Shown: positions 11,312-22,151 of the stretch, one piece after another
Layout: every line of letters starts with the position of its first letter
Numbering within the stretch: the stretch's first letter is position 1
Source: Neofusicoccum parvum
Lineage: Eukaryota; Ascomycota; Dothideomycetes; Botryosphaeriales; Botryosphaeriaceae
DNA length: 64,000 nt
NCBI GenBank assembly: GCA_020912385.1
Contig: CP087210.1
Span: 1,178,001 to 1,242,000 of the forward strand
Direction of reading: 5' to 3'
Position numbers and translations under genes: made by a program
The notes under the pieces: model-generated
The model's database searches: none
What the model was told of the DNA's origin: nothing
What the model saw: only the letters and a program-made list of their open reading frames with translations

Positions 11312-12048
11312 GGTGGCTCGGCGCGCGCGCAATGGGCGGCAAGGCGCAAAACGAGGATTGAGAGAGGAAAGCGGTGCGAGTCGCGCGACAGCAGGCGGGT
11401 GAGTGGAGGCAGCGGCAGTAAATCATGCCTGGAGATCGCTGCTGCGCCCTGTCTATCTTTTCCTCAGCACCAGAGTGTAGGAGCACGCAAGCACGCAAGA
11501 GGGAAGAAAGTGGAGCCTGCTGGGGCGCGGGCAGCTTTGAGGAAGTTCGCCGGTCAACGCCGCAGCAGCGGGGATGTCATCCGCCGGCAAAGCTGACTCG
11601 CCCCGGCCGTCGGAGATGCCCATCATGTGGCCAGCCCTCCCGGCTCCGCGCCGCTCCTTCCGACCTCACCCTCCACCGCGGCCGGGCGAGCCGTTGCTTG
11701 TTGAAGCTTGGTATGCGTTGCACCGCGCCTGTCAGCACGCCCGCCGTTTGGTACCACGCGCCGCCCGCCCAGCGAGAGCCGCATTCCTCCCGTCGCACGC
11801 CCCGCCTGGCGCGCTGCAGCAATACGGCGCAATCAGGCAGCAGGGACTGCCGGCCGGCAGAGCGCGCGCGAAGCTTCGACTCGCCTCTGGCTGAGACACT
11901 CCAATGCTGCGATATTTACGCACACCGCCGACTGCGAGATCGGCGGCAGGCCGGATGCGGGGTGCGTCAGCGCGCGTCCGGGCTGCTCCAATCGCAGGAG
12001 GCGTGTTTCCTTTTTCTACTTTCGTACGATACGATACACTTTCCCCGA
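11312..12048. other. Intergenic: promoter of the MFS gene and 3' flank of the amidohydrolase
   Basis: There are 737 bp between two minus-strand genes. The DNA is GC-rich, so long frames occur on both strands without domains. No RNA gene, repeat or specific site was recognised. Confidence 0.55.
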
Positions 12049-13368
12049 TCACTCGATGACCGCCCGCGCCGCCGCAACGTCCTCCGCCAGCTTCGACCAC
12101 TGGCTCGCGTACACCCGCCCGTCCTTGATGACCGCCAGCAGGTGCTTCTCCGGCCGGTCGAGCACCTCGATGTCGTCCAGCGGATTCGCGTTCAGGACCA
12201 GCATGTCGGCCGCGAACCCGTCCTTGACCTGGCCCAGGAACCTCTCCTGCCGCAGCATCCTGGCCGGATTGACCGTCGCACACTGCAGCACTTGCTTCGC
12301 GCTCAGCACCTTGCGCCTCAGCCCAAACTCCTTGGCCTGCTCGACGCCCAGGGGACCCAGCAGGTCCGAGCCGTAGCACATGGTGATGCCGGCCCGCGAC
12401 GCGATCTCCAGCGCGCGCAGGCCCTGGGCAAGCACCTCCTGGTTCTTGCTTTCGCTCTCGGGCGGCAGGAAGCCAGGAAACCGCGGCGACGCCATGGCGT
12501 CGTAGGCGATCAGCGTGGGCGTGAGGAACACGCCCCTGTCGGCCATGTACTTGGCCGTGGCCTCGTCGATGAAGTTGCCGTGCTCGATGCCGGTGACGCC
12601 GTTGTCGACGGCGTGGCGGATGGCCTGCGGCGTGTAGGCGTGGGCCGTCACCCACGTGTTGTAGCTGCGCGCGACCTCGCTGATGGCGCTGACCTCGGCG
12701 GCCGTGAACTGCGTGTTCTCGAGCGCGTCGGTCGGCGACGCGACGCCGCCGCCGCACATGATCTTGATGAAGTCGGCGCCGGTGCGCAGCTGCTCGCGCG
12801 CCGCCTTGATGCACTCGGGCACGCCGTCGCAGAGCACGCCCAGCCCGGTGATGTGCCCGCCGCAGCACTCGCTGTGGTCGTGCGCGCCGCGGAAGTCGGC
12901 GTGGCCGCCCGTCTGCGAGAGCGCGCGGTTGGCGATGAACAGGCGCGGCCCCGGGAACACGCCGTCGCGGATGGCCTCCTTGAGCGCCAGCGACGCGCCG
13001 CCGCAGTCGCGGATGCTCGTGAAGCCGCGCCGCAGCATCTGCCCGCACACGAACGGCTGCCGCGTCAGCGACACGGTGGGGTCCATGCCGAAGCACTTCC
13101 CGAGGTCTTTCTCGCCCGGCACGGCGGTGACGTGGACGTGCGCGTCGATGAGCCCGGGGCAGATGTACTTGCCGTCCAGGTCGACGGTGATGTCGGAGCT
13201 GGAAGAAGAGGCATTGCTCGACACCGACTCGATCAGGCCGCCGGCGATCTTGACCGTTGTGTTGGGCAGGACGGAGCCCTCCACGGGGTCGATGAGATTG
13301 GCGTTCTTGAAGATGTACGTCTTCTGCGGAGGAAGTTTCCACGGCTTGATGAGTGTCTCCGACGTCAT
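12049..13368 (-). CDS. Metal-dependent amidohydrolase (imidazolonepropionase/prolidase-like)
   Basis: An intronless gene of 439 aa from the ATG at 13368 (MTSETLIKPWKL). The frame is open further upstream, but that part lacks family similarity. It belongs to the amidohydrolase superfamily with a binuclear metal site: DAHVHV supplies the two N-terminal His ligands, FIKIMCGGG the likely carboxylated Lys, TAHAYTP and GIEHGNF the next His residues, and GSDLLGP the C-terminal Asp. The QTGGHADFR segment is typical of the subgroup of Xaa-Pro/Xaa-Arg dipeptidases and of fungal ochratoxinase-type amidases. The exact substrate (N-acyl amino acid, dipeptide or amide) is unknown. It has no secretion signal. 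It is divergent from a Dal5-type permease over 514 bp. Codon third positions are almost all G or C. Confidence 0.85.
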   Translation of the reverse strand: MTSETLIKPWKLPPQKTYIFKNANLIDPVEGSVLPNTTVKIAGGLIESVSSNASSSSSDITVDLDGKYICPGLIDAHVHVTAVPGEKDLGKCFGMDPTVSLTRQPFVCGQMLRRGFTSIRDCGGASLALKEAIRDGVFPGPRLFIANRALSQTGGHADFRGAHDHSECCGGHITGLGVLCDGVPECIKAAREQLRTGADFIKIMCGGGVASPTDALENTQFTAAEVSAISEVARSYNTWVTAHAYTPQAIRHAVDNGVTGIEHGNFIDEATAKYMADRGVFLTPTLIAYDAMASPRFPGFLPPESESKNQEVLAQGLRALEIASRAGITMCYGSDLLGPLGVEQAKEFGLRRKVLSAKQVLQCATVNPARMLRQERFLGQVKDGFAADMLVLNANPLDDIEVLDRPEKHLLAVIKDGRVYASQWSKLAEDVAAARAVIE

Positions 13369-13882
13369 GGTTGAAGCTGGTGCAGGCTGAAGCTGGTGCA
13401 ACGCCCGCAAACTCCCAAGCTCTTGATGTGGCTCTTGGCCGATATAGCGATGCCCTCTAGATGGAAAATGGTCGGGGGAGGAGTGGTTCACGGCGAGACA
13501 GAAAGGAGGGGGTTCATTGGCCAAGGAAGCTCATCATAGCAGGTCTCAGCTATAAGAGTGGAGGTATGCGCGGCGCATAACTAGCGACGCAAGGCTCGGG
13601 TAAGTGCGTGCAGCGGCCGGGAAGCGTTCCCCCGCGGCCAACCGCTGGCCAAGTCGTTCTTGCACCGGGAGCCAATCACATTTCTTCCCGCGTTGATCAA
13701 TATGTAGGTGCCACCGCAACTGGTGGCGAATGGGGTGTGGAGTCGCTGATCGGAAGAGCGGGCGATAACCGACGCGATAGCGGGGGTGGGCGAACAGCTC
13801 GAGGAGTGGGAGCAGAGTGGTACATGACGGCAGCTGGTGCTCGCCCGTATCTCAACTCGTGATGTTGACGAGCTGCAGCAAG
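13369..13882. promoter_or_regulatory. Divergent promoter of amidohydrolase and Dal5-type permease
   Basis: There are 514 bp between opposite start codons, so the two genes may share control. Several GATA cores are present on either strand (for example GCGATAAC near 13762 and GATATAGC near 13440), as would suit nitrogen control by AreA-type factors, but such short motifs are common by chance. Confidence 0.45.
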
Positions 13883-15773
13883 ATGGCGACAAACACCGAC
13901 GCGGATCCAAGTCCCCGCGAACTTGCCGTGGACAAGATGGAAAAAGAAGCAAGCGTCGTCGAGTCGCAGGGCGACCATGCAGTTGGAGAGAGCGAGCTGA
14001 TAACCTTCACGCCGGAGGAAGAGAGACGGGTGGTGAGGAAGATCGACTGTGTCGTGTTGCCTCTTGTGAGTGCTGCTTTCACTTGCTTCTGGCATCAGAA
14101 ACCGCCACCAATCCACCCTGACCACTCGATCAGCTCTGCTGCGTATTCTTCACGCAATACCTCGACAAGCAAACCATCTCCTACGCCTCCGTCTTCGGCC
14201 TGATCACCGACCTCAACCTCACCGGCTCGCAATACTCCTGGTGCACCTCCATCTTCTACGTCGGCCAGCTCGTCTCCGAATACCCCTTCATCTACCTGAT
14301 GTCGCGGCTGCCGCTCGTCAAGTTCGTCGGCGCGACCATCATCGTCTGGGGCGGCATCTGCATGTGCCTGGCGGCGCCGCACGACTACGCCGGCTTCGCG
14401 GCCGTGCGCTTCCTGCTGGGCTTCGCCGAGGGCGCCGTCTCGCCGGCCTTCGTGACGCTGTCGTCCATCTGGTACCGCAAGCACGAGCACGCCACCCGCA
14501 TCGGCTGCTGGATCACCATGAACGGCCTGGCCCAAGTCGTCGGCTGCTTCCTCATGTACGGCATCGGCAAGAACGCCGCCCTGGCCCTCGCCCCGTGGCG
14601 CGTGCTGTTCCTCGTCTGCGGCGCGCTGACCGCCTTCTTTGGCGTCTGCTTCTACACCCTCATGCCCAGCGGGCCCGAGAAGGCCTGGTTCCTGACCAAG
14701 CGCGAAAAGGAGGTGCTGGTGGCGAGGCTGGCGCTGGACCATGAGGGCGGAGACAAGACAAGCTTTTCCGTGAAGCAGTTGAAGGAGGCCGCGACGGATG
14801 CGAGGGCGTGGTTCTCGTTTGCGTTCGGCGTGCTGGTGTGCATGCAGAGTCCGGTGTTGACGGTAAGTTTTTTCTGCTTTGTATCTCTTGTATGGCGTTT
14901 CAAAGCAGCGGCCTACGTTCTCAAGACATCTTCACTTCCTCCCATCAAGGGAATACTAAGGCATATGGCCCACGGTAGCACAACAGCTGTTGCTGGAAAA
15001 GGTTGCAAAACCGCGCAGATTATGATCCAGGCCGAGCCTTCGGTCTACGCGCGGAACCAGTTTGCTTTCTTCGGACTGTTGTCATTCGTCGATCTCCTAT
15101 TTCAGATCGGTTCAAATTTGCCCTTTACCATCCCTCACCCAGCAAACCAGCCCCAACACCGTCCAAAAATCTAACGCCCCCACCCTCCCAGTTCGCCTCC
15201 CTCGTCATCAAATCCATCGGCTACACGCCCTTCGAGACGATGCTCTACACCGCCCCGTCCGGCGCGGTCCAGATCCTCATGATCTGGCTCGGCATCCTGG
15301 GGTGCCGGCTGCTGCCGCGGCTGCGGTCGGCGGTGATCCTGGCGCTGATCGTGCCGCCGTTCGCGGGCAACATCCTGCTGCTCAAGCTGTCGGTCGGCGA
15401 CGGGTGGGGGCTGGTGGTGGCGAGCTGGCTGGCGTCGTGCATCAGCACCATCATGTCGGTGCTGCTGAGCCTCAGCGCGTCCAACGTCAAGGGCAACACC
15501 AAGCGCGCCGCCGTCAACAGCCTGTTCTTCATCGGCTACTGCGCCGCCCTGATCGGCGCCCCCCAGCTGTGGACCGTCGGCCCCCGCTACTTCGAGGGCG
15601 TCGTCACCGGCATCGTGACCTGGTGCTTGCTGGTCGTCGCCGTGTGCGCGTACTGGTGGATGTGCTGGAGGGAGAATCGCCGGAGGGACGGGCTGGGCTT
15701 GGAGGCCACGGGGTTGCGGAGGGGCCAGGATGTGACGGATAAGGAGGATTTGGGCTTCAGGTATAGCTACTGA
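13883..15773 (+). CDS. MFS permease, Dal5/allantoate (anion:cation symporter) family
   Basis: Three exons, 13883-14065, 14134-14862 and 15192-15773 (497 aa). The ATG at 13883 was chosen over 13862 for its AAGATGGCG context. Intron 1 (68 bp) joins VVLPL to LCCVFFTQYLDKQTISYASV, the helix 1 signature of the family. Further features are YVGQLVSEYPFIYLM, RFLLGFAEGAVSPAF (helix 4-5) and WYRKHEHATRIGCW (loop motif). Intron 2 is unusually long (329 bp, GTAAGT to CCCAG); its removal gives QSPVLTFASLVIKSIGY, as in relatives. The family imports allantoate, vitamins, dipeptides and other organic anions. With the divergent amidohydrolase this suggests uptake then hydrolysis of one compound (inference). 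Confidence 0.85.
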
Positions 15774-16019
15774 GACAGAGAGATTTTTTTTCTTTTGGGA
15801 GGTCCAACCGGTTATGGTGGAAAAGCGCTCGTTGGATAGTGTTCCGCGGGTAGAGTGAATTAGTCGCTTTCTTCCTACAAACAGAGAGCTTCACATCAAC
15901 GCTCTTTGTCTGACTCTCGATGCCTCCAAAGAAGAGAACAGTGCTCTCGAGCTTCACCCCGAATCAGAAGAGGGACAATGCTATACAAGGTCGCTAGATC
16001 TAGGGTAGTGTCTGTGTCG
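15774..16019. other. Convergent 3' flanks
   Basis: A short interval between the stops of the permease (+) and the kinase gene (-); T-rich at 15784-15795. Nothing else seen. Confidence 0.5.
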
Positions 16020-17323
16020 TCATCCCCTCATGATAAGACGGGACGGGATGGACTCCACCCGGACCAGGCCCTCGTCGAGGACTTCGCGGTCGCCGTTTTG
16101 ACCCCTTGTGAGGATTTTTCCCAACAGCTTGCGCACCCTACCCTTCTTCCTGGGCCCTTCTTCATCTTCGTCGAGTGATCCGGGAGGTAGAGGATAGCCT
16201 GGCATACCGTGTAAACACCTGCAACACGGACCACATAGCATGTTGAAATCAGATTTCTCGTCACTGGGAGGATAGCTCGCAACAAACCAGACCGTCTTGG
16301 CTCTCGGCCTCTCCTGCGGGTCAGCCGAGAGCATTGATTTCACAGTTGCGAGGAATTCTCGTCTGTGGTCGCCCAACGATTTGGAGATCTTGGTTATCCA
16401 GGTGATCGTGTTGGTGATGTTCGTGCTGAATGAGGTGTCACCAGTGGCTCGTCGAAAGTCCCTGAAGTCTTGTAGGGAGTATCCGGCAAGGACGGTGAAG
16501 GTTTCGACGAAAACACATCCGAGAGAGAAAATGTCGGCTGAGGTGTTGCGCGGAGAGTCTAGCTCAAGAGTCTCTGGAGCAGCCCACTGGAAATGTGATT
16601 CGAGTCAAGCTCCAGTCCACGTAGGGGGGAGCAGAAGAGATAACCAACCTCGCGGGAGAACCCAGTTGGACCTGAACTCGTACTCTAGCCAGTGTCGGAG
16701 AAATCAGTAGAGAGGCCAAAATCCGTCAAGAGGACGGATCCTTGATGAATGAGTATGTTCGCGGGTTTTATGTCCTTGTGTTTGACCTTGCGTTCATGCA
16801 AGTAGCTGAGCCCGGATGCTAGACAGCCGAAAGAACATGTCAATGTGTCGATGTTGTCGAGGGTAGGATTGTTTGCCACTTGTTCGAGATAAGCCCCAAG
16901 GTCGTCGTCGGCATCAGGCTGAATCAAGATACCATAGAAGCTATTGCCGACTGTGTAGCTGCCTACGACGGAGGTGATGTGCTGGTGACTTAGACGGCGG
17001 TGCGTGCCAATTTCTTTCCGAACAGCTTCTAGTTTTTCCTTGTCGTAATTCCACCTGATCTCCTTGCAAGCCAGGATTTCGCCGTTGCTTGTAGACTCAA
17101 CTTTCCTCACCAACCCAAAGCTCCCATGCCCAAGACTCTCAATGGGCTTGAGGGGCAACTCCTGCTTGCGCTCGAATTTGCACTCAAACCCATCACATCC
17201 GTCTCCACATGTGTACCAGTATGGTGATGTTGGCTGCGATTTGGTGGACAGGTTGGAGGAAGGCGGCGCTGTTGGTGGAAACGTGGATGCCCGAGGGTTT
17301 CGCTGGACGGCTTCCACATCCAT
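16020..17323 (-). pseudogene. Protein kinase gene with an in-frame TAG in the activation segment
   Basis: The gene encodes a eukaryotic-type protein kinase domain. Visible motifs are the glycine loop GHGSFGLV (residues 65-72), the ATP-binding Lys in LACKEI (K87), a catalytic loop written KHKDIKPANIL (HKD instead of HRD, Asp near 184) and DFG (201-203). Ten codons after DFG the frame meets TAG at 16687-16685. The same frame then continues as STSSGPTGFSRE to a 62-bp intron (16648-16587, CCAG acceptor), and exon 2 (16586-16020) opens WAAPE, completing the APE motif and the C-lobe (DIFSLGCVFVE, ADPQERP). Without the TAG the protein would be about 413 aa. No nearby GT donor removes the stop while keeping DFG. 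Either this copy is broken, the stop is read through, or the base is an assembly error. The rest of the frame is intact, so any loss would be recent. Confidence 0.7.
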
Positions 17324-17839
17324 TTCTCATGCGACGTCGGGAGTGACTCGAATGTCGGATGCTTGGATTGAAGGTAGAGTTGTTGCGTTCATTGCTGTGT
17401 CAAGGGTCGAGAGTGTTGTTGCACGCTGGACAGCGAGGCTGTATAAGTAGATATGGACGCCAGCTGCCCCACATGCTTACTTACACAACATACAGGGTTT
17501 CAGATCCTATGCACATAAGTAAGGCTGCGTATCACAGCTTCACTTATATCATCTGGAATGTTTTGGAGATCCCACAAGCAGACTTTGCAGAGCCCCATGC
17601 GCGGCTTGACAGAGCACATACCCTTTAGCGGACGCCACTGGCCTCGGTTGCCGCTGGACGCATTCGTATGAGGTTCTATCGTGGCGTGAAATAGTGGTGA
17701 GAATCTCCAGACTTTGCAGAAACATCCAACGACACAGGCTGTGCTTTGAAGATGTAACCGATGATAATTTCCGCTAAAAATTAAGTAGATGTGTGAAAAG
17801 CCCCCCGTCCCAGGCGCCCAAGCTCCAATAAGATGCAAC
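17324..17839. other. Intergenic: kinase promoter and 3' flank of the Bni4-like gene
   Basis: There are 516 bp between two minus-strand genes. No domain-bearing frame, RNA gene or repeat was recognised. Confidence 0.55.
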
Positions 17840-19740
17840 TCAAGCATAGAACTGTGTGTAAGTCTTCGAAGATTCGTGCACAACCATTTCGTGCTGTAGA
17901 GTGTAAGTAGACAATACTTGTCCCTAGGAAGCCGGGTGTTTCTTACCATCTTGTAAGAATTAATCTCCGCCTTGATCGCCTGAGCCAACTGTGGCGTAAT
18001 CCTGTGGGCAGTCCAAACGTCTCCGCGCCTGTCATACTCAGAGCTGGACCAAGCGCGGTGCAGCTCAATACGCGAATTAAAGGAAATGTTGCGCGGCGGC
18101 ATGTTGGGGAGACTACTGGAGCTCTGACTGCCTCTGAGAAAGTAGTGGCTGCCTTCGAGGCCGGTGTCCTTTGGCGTGCTCGGCATGCTGGAGGCGGGCG
18201 TCCCGAGGCTGGACGTGAAGCTCGGGGCCCTGTCAACCAGCCATGGCGGAGGTGACAGGCTGTCGGAAACAGGTTCTTTTGTTTGTTAGTTGGTATGCAC
18301 TGGACTCCCTTGGTGTTGCCCTTACTTTTCAAAATCCCCTTCCTGATGATGGGAGCAGGCTTGGAGGCCACCTTTCCGCCTGAAGAAGAAGCGTCGAGAG
18401 GGTTGCGTTCAGATTTCGGGAAGCTGTCGCCGCCCCGCGTGTTTTCACTCGGGCTGGCATTGATGTTCGCTTGTTCTCTCTCCGCTTCGACATCAGCCGC
18501 ATCATTCTTAGCAGACCGCTTTCTAATGAAAATATCCCGCAACGAACGCCCCCTTCTCATGCTCTTTCCCATCTTTCGAAGCATCACTGACGCCGAGGAT
18601 GCAGTTGATGAGATGGACACATTGTCTGTAGACCCCGAGAAGATGTTGCTCTGGTTCAGATATATCCCGGGAGATTCCTGTCCGGCGTTGGTTCCCGCGT
18701 CCTCCTCTTTATGCTGAGAGCGCGCCAAGAAGGCATTTTCTGTGGATGCCTTGAGGAGCTCCGCAGTACCGTCGAATGAGAAGGTTTTCCTGAGTCTTGA
18801 CCTTACGCCTTTGGGCTCCTTTTCATTTAAGACCGCCCGGTGTTCGGTTGCCGTCTCGGCGGAGGGCGCCTTAGCGGCATCGCCCGGAGCGTCTGTGTCA
18901 GCCGCTGTTTGCAGACGGAGTGACGACGGGTTTGCTGTCGTTGAAGATGCGCGCGCGGGTACAAGAGGAGACTGTGGCCTCGAGCCTGCTTGAGACACCC
19001 ACCAAGCACCGGCATCATGGGTTCGTGTGCTTTTCGTGCGCTTAACCTGCTAAGACTTGTGAGCATGATTTGGAGGTGCCAAATGGGGAGCACTGCGTGT
19101 TAGCTTAGCTTACAGATGATGACAGCTCACTGCAGCTCTTTTCTCTTGGAAGCGGGGGGCTGGGCGCGGCGGTCTGATGGGTTTGCTGAGGGTTTCCAAG
19201 AGGGGCGGTGGAAGAAGATGATGGGCTTCCATGGCTCTTAGCGTTCTTAGTGGTGCTAAGACTATTTCGTCTTTGTCTCTTCACTTGCTCGGCATTTGGG
19301 CGGGGCGATGCGGCGTCGTCTTGGTTACATATGCGGTGCGGATGAGCCGGAGGAGGAGGCTGGTGCCAGCTGGACCTTGAGAAGATGGGAGACATTGGTT
19401 CCTGCGGCGATAATGGACCTTTGGCTCCGAGAGTATTGCGGTTGCGATGGTAGCGATCGGGAGAAGACTTGGAGGCTGAGGGATGATCGGGCAAAACAAG
19501 GGTCAAACCGGAGGTCGAAGTGGACAGGCTTGCTGCCGAGAGTTGCTGACTACCCATACTCAAGGGACGGCTTGGAGCTTTTGCTCTTTGTTGAAGGGTG
19601 GTCGAGTCTGGCTTGGTGGCAGGCATGGTGGGGCCGGGGTTTGATCGGAGCGCCAATTGCTGGGATGAGGAATTGATGCGCAATGAGTTTCCACGATGTC
19701 CTCCACTACCACCGGTGGCCTGACCCTGGGTGCGAATCAT
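17840..19740 (-). CDS. Bni4/Afr1-like protein with C-terminal PP1-docking domain
   Basis: Four exons, 19740-19114, 19046-18326, 18275-17947 and 17893-17840 (576 aa), with introns of 67, 50 and 53 bp whose phases close. Intron 2 has a CTAAC branch site just before an AAAG acceptor. Most of the protein is low-complexity and Ser/Pro-rich. The C-terminus is the recognisable part: RNISF fits the PP1-docking RVxF consensus, followed by WSSSEYDRRGD and ITPQLAQAIKAEINSYKM, then a last exon reading MVVHESSKTYTQFYA. This order is that of yeast Bni4 and Afr1, where Bni4 recruits the Glc7 phosphatase to septins and chitin synthase at the neck. A role in septation or wall growth is inferred. The start at 19740 is the first ATG of the frame and could be revised by transcript data. 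Confidence 0.68.
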
Positions 19741-21089
19741 CTCATCGCCCTCTGGCCGAGCACGAGGTGGTCCGCTACGTACAGGCGGTCAGCTCGAAAT
19801 AGGGGCGTGGGTGCTCCAGCAACCATACTGAACTACTGATCATCGAGATGGACGCGGAAGCTTCGGAACGTACTCAGGTCTTGCAGGCTGTATTCTCTAC
19901 AGGATAGCAGTTAGGCTGGCAGAGCAGCGGTCGTGAGGAAGGAGGAAGCCGGGGGTCCGGATGCGTGAGCTGTGAATACGACCAGGCAAAGGGGGGACGG
20001 TGGGGGGTGTTGAGTGCTGCTTGGCCGTTGGTCAGGGATCTTGAGAGCTTCGAGTGTGGGGTCACGTACTCTGGCCAAATAAAAGGTGTAGAGTCGTCAG
20101 CTGTCCGTGGATGGGAGCAATTGATGTGAAACCCACCGCCTCGCAAAACAGGGCGCAGCAGCAGTACGAGTCGCGAGAGCAGCAGAGCATGGCCTGGTGC
20201 GGGCTGCGGGGAGCGGCGCTCATTAGATAGCCGACGACGAGGGAATTCGCCCAAGCCGCCGCTGGACCCTCTCATGCGCTATGGCGTGCATTTGGGGCCC
20301 GGAGTGCCCAATCAGACACCCTTACGCCGGATTCGATGGGTTCCGGATGCCGAGCCGGTGTCAATTACCACCATGGACGCACGGTGTTCCTCCAGAGTGG
20401 CGAAGTCCCGGAGTTAAAGACCAAATTAGCAATCATTTCGTTAGGAACGTCGACCGCTCGTGCGAGCCACACTCCAGCTGTTGATGCATCCTCATGGTCT
20501 CGTCGTGTGCAACAAGAGGCTAGTCTAGTTGCTCGCCGGGCATCTTTTGCTCGATGCAAGTATCCCTACAGGGATCTGCGTGTCGTATTCGGGCGCCATG
20601 TCCGGGATCGGCTGACACCCGAAGAGCAGCGGAGAAAACTGCTACACAAAGCACGGCGCCGGGAGCGTTGCTGCCGACCTTCTTTGTTGAGTCCTTAGCA
20701 GGGAGGTTATCAAGTGTATTTAATGCGTGTCCTCCGCGGCGGCGGCAGAGTTGGTGCAGATCTGCGAGATTGACAGCCTCCCGCTTCGGCGCACGTCTTC
20801 GAGCAACTCGATGCGCTAACTCCCGGGCCTTTCCTAACTGGTCCAGTGATTTCCACATTGGTATTTTTACGACAACCAATATTGCTCCCAGGCTGCTTTC
20901 TCAGGAGTCGGGTGTTGAGGCCTCAGGCATCATCTTGGATCTTGTTTGCTCTCTCCAGCAACTGCAATAACCTTTCCGTCAAACCCCACGGTGGATTTCT
21001 GCGTCCTGGGAACATCCTGCTCATCCATTGCTTTGCGGTAGACGTTTTTGCTCCATCAGACCATTTTTAACTGAGAGGTGAACCCCAGC
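19741..21089. other. Intergenic: long upstream region of the Bni4-like gene
   Basis: There are 1.35 kb between two minus-strand genes. I tested 19741-20280 on the minus strand for an extra 5' exon; a GTACGT...CCCAG join exists but leads out of frame. Frames at 20336-20698 and 20554-20970 have no recognisable domain. No RNA gene seen. Confidence 0.5.
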
Positions 21090-22151
21090 TCAAGACCCGA
21101 TCTCCACAACAACCTTCCCACGACACCTCCCGGAATTCAGTCTCTCCAGCGCCTCTTTGACTTGATCGAACGAGAATGTGCTGTCCACGGCAATTTTTTC
21201 CTTTTCGATCTCCAACGCCTCCTCCAGATAATCCTTCCTCACCTCCAAGTTCACGCACTCATATGCCTCACTCCTCCACCCCACTTTCCCCAGCAGCATC
21301 CTCAACACCATCTGCGGGTTCCACAGATACGTCAACGCACCCCCCATGAGCGCCCTCTCCGTCTTGTCGCCCACGATCGTGACATACCGCCTCGCCACGC
21401 CCAAGCACTCCGTCCCGCCCACGCAATCAACAATCGCATCCGGCCGCTCCCTCTCGATCTTCCCCCTCACACCGCCCTCCGTGTAGTCCACCACCACATC
21501 CGCCCCCATGCCGCGCACGAGCTCCGCGTTCCTCCCGCTGCACGTCGCCACGACCCTCCACCCCCTCCTGCGCGCCAGGTACACCGTCCACATCCCCGTC
21601 GCGCTGCTCCCGCCCAGCACGGCGACCGTCCCGCTGCCACCCTCACCCCCCACATCACCCTCACCGCCCACATAATCCTCAACCCTCGCCACGCACGTCC
21701 GGCCCGTCAGCCACGCCAGCGGCACCGCGGCCGCCGCGCCCCACGACCACGCGCGCGGCTTCCGCACCGCCGCGCCCCCGTTCGCCACGTCGACGACGAC
21801 GACCTCGGCCAGCGTCCCGCTCGCGGGCGGCGCGAAGTGGATGCCGAAGACGTCGTCGCCGGGGGCGAAGGCGCGGCCGGCCTCGCTGCCGGCGGCCAGC
21901 ACGGTGCCGGCGTAGTCGGCGCCGGGCGTCTTGCGCGCCGACGCCAGCCCCGGCAGCGACCAGGCGAGCGGCAGGTTCATGAGCTGGATGTCGACCGGGT
22001 TGAGGGCGGCGGCGCGGACGCGCACGAGCAGCTGCGTGGGCGCGAGCGGCGCGGTGGGCGCGGGCAGCGAGGCCTGGGAGAGGCAGGACGGGTAGCCGCC
22101 GGTGGTGTAGACCCAGGCGCGGGTGGTTGGTTGTGCGGGGTCGGCGGCCAT
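21090..22151 (-). CDS. MDR-family zinc-type alcohol dehydrogenase/quinone oxidoreductase
   Basis: An intronless gene of 353 aa from the ATG at 22151 (MAADPAQPTTRAWVY); the upstream part of the frame lacks similarity. It is a medium-chain dehydrogenase/reductase: the GroES-like N-terminal domain includes RAAALNPVDIQLM and PGADYAGTVLA, followed by a Rossmann NAD(P)-binding stretch, AVLGGSSATGMWTVYLARRR, and GADVVVDYTE. The catalytic-zinc Cys/His pattern of true alcohol dehydrogenases is absent, which places it with zinc-independent quinone/enoyl reductases such as RTN4IP1-like proteins. The C-terminal segment FSFDQVKEALERLNSGRCRGKVVVEIG is characteristic of the family. Expected to be an NADPH-dependent reductase; substrate unknown. 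A Gly/Glu-rich insertion (VGGEGDVGGEGGSG) lies before the nucleotide-binding loop. Confidence 0.83.
   Translation of the reverse strand: MAADPAQPTTRAWVYTTGGYPSCLSQASLPAPTAPLAPTQLLVRVRAAALNPVDIQLMNLPLAWSLPGLASARKTPGADYAGTVLAAGSEAGRAFAPGDDVFGIHFAPPASGTLAEVVVVDVANGGAAVRKPRAWSWGAAAAVPLAWLTGRTCVARVEDYVGGEGDVGGEGGSGTVAVLGGSSATGMWTVYLARRRGWRVVATCSGRNAELVRGMGADVVVDYTEGGVRGKIERERPDAIVDCVGGTECLGVARRYVTIVGDKTERALMGGALTYLWNPQMVLRMLLGKVGWRSEAYECVNLEVRKDYLEEALEIEKEKIAVDSTFSFDQVKEALERLNSGRCRGKVVVEIGS

Noticed and set aside
11425..13374. Long plus-strand frame opposite the amidohydrolase
   Set aside because: A shadow of the GC-ending codons of the real minus-strand gene, rich in Arg and Ala; the minus frame has all metal ligands.
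19800..19830. Candidate extra 5' exon of the Bni4-like gene beginning MVAGAPTPLF
   Set aside because: The only plausible splice (GTACGT to CCCAG) leads into the wrong frame of the next exon.
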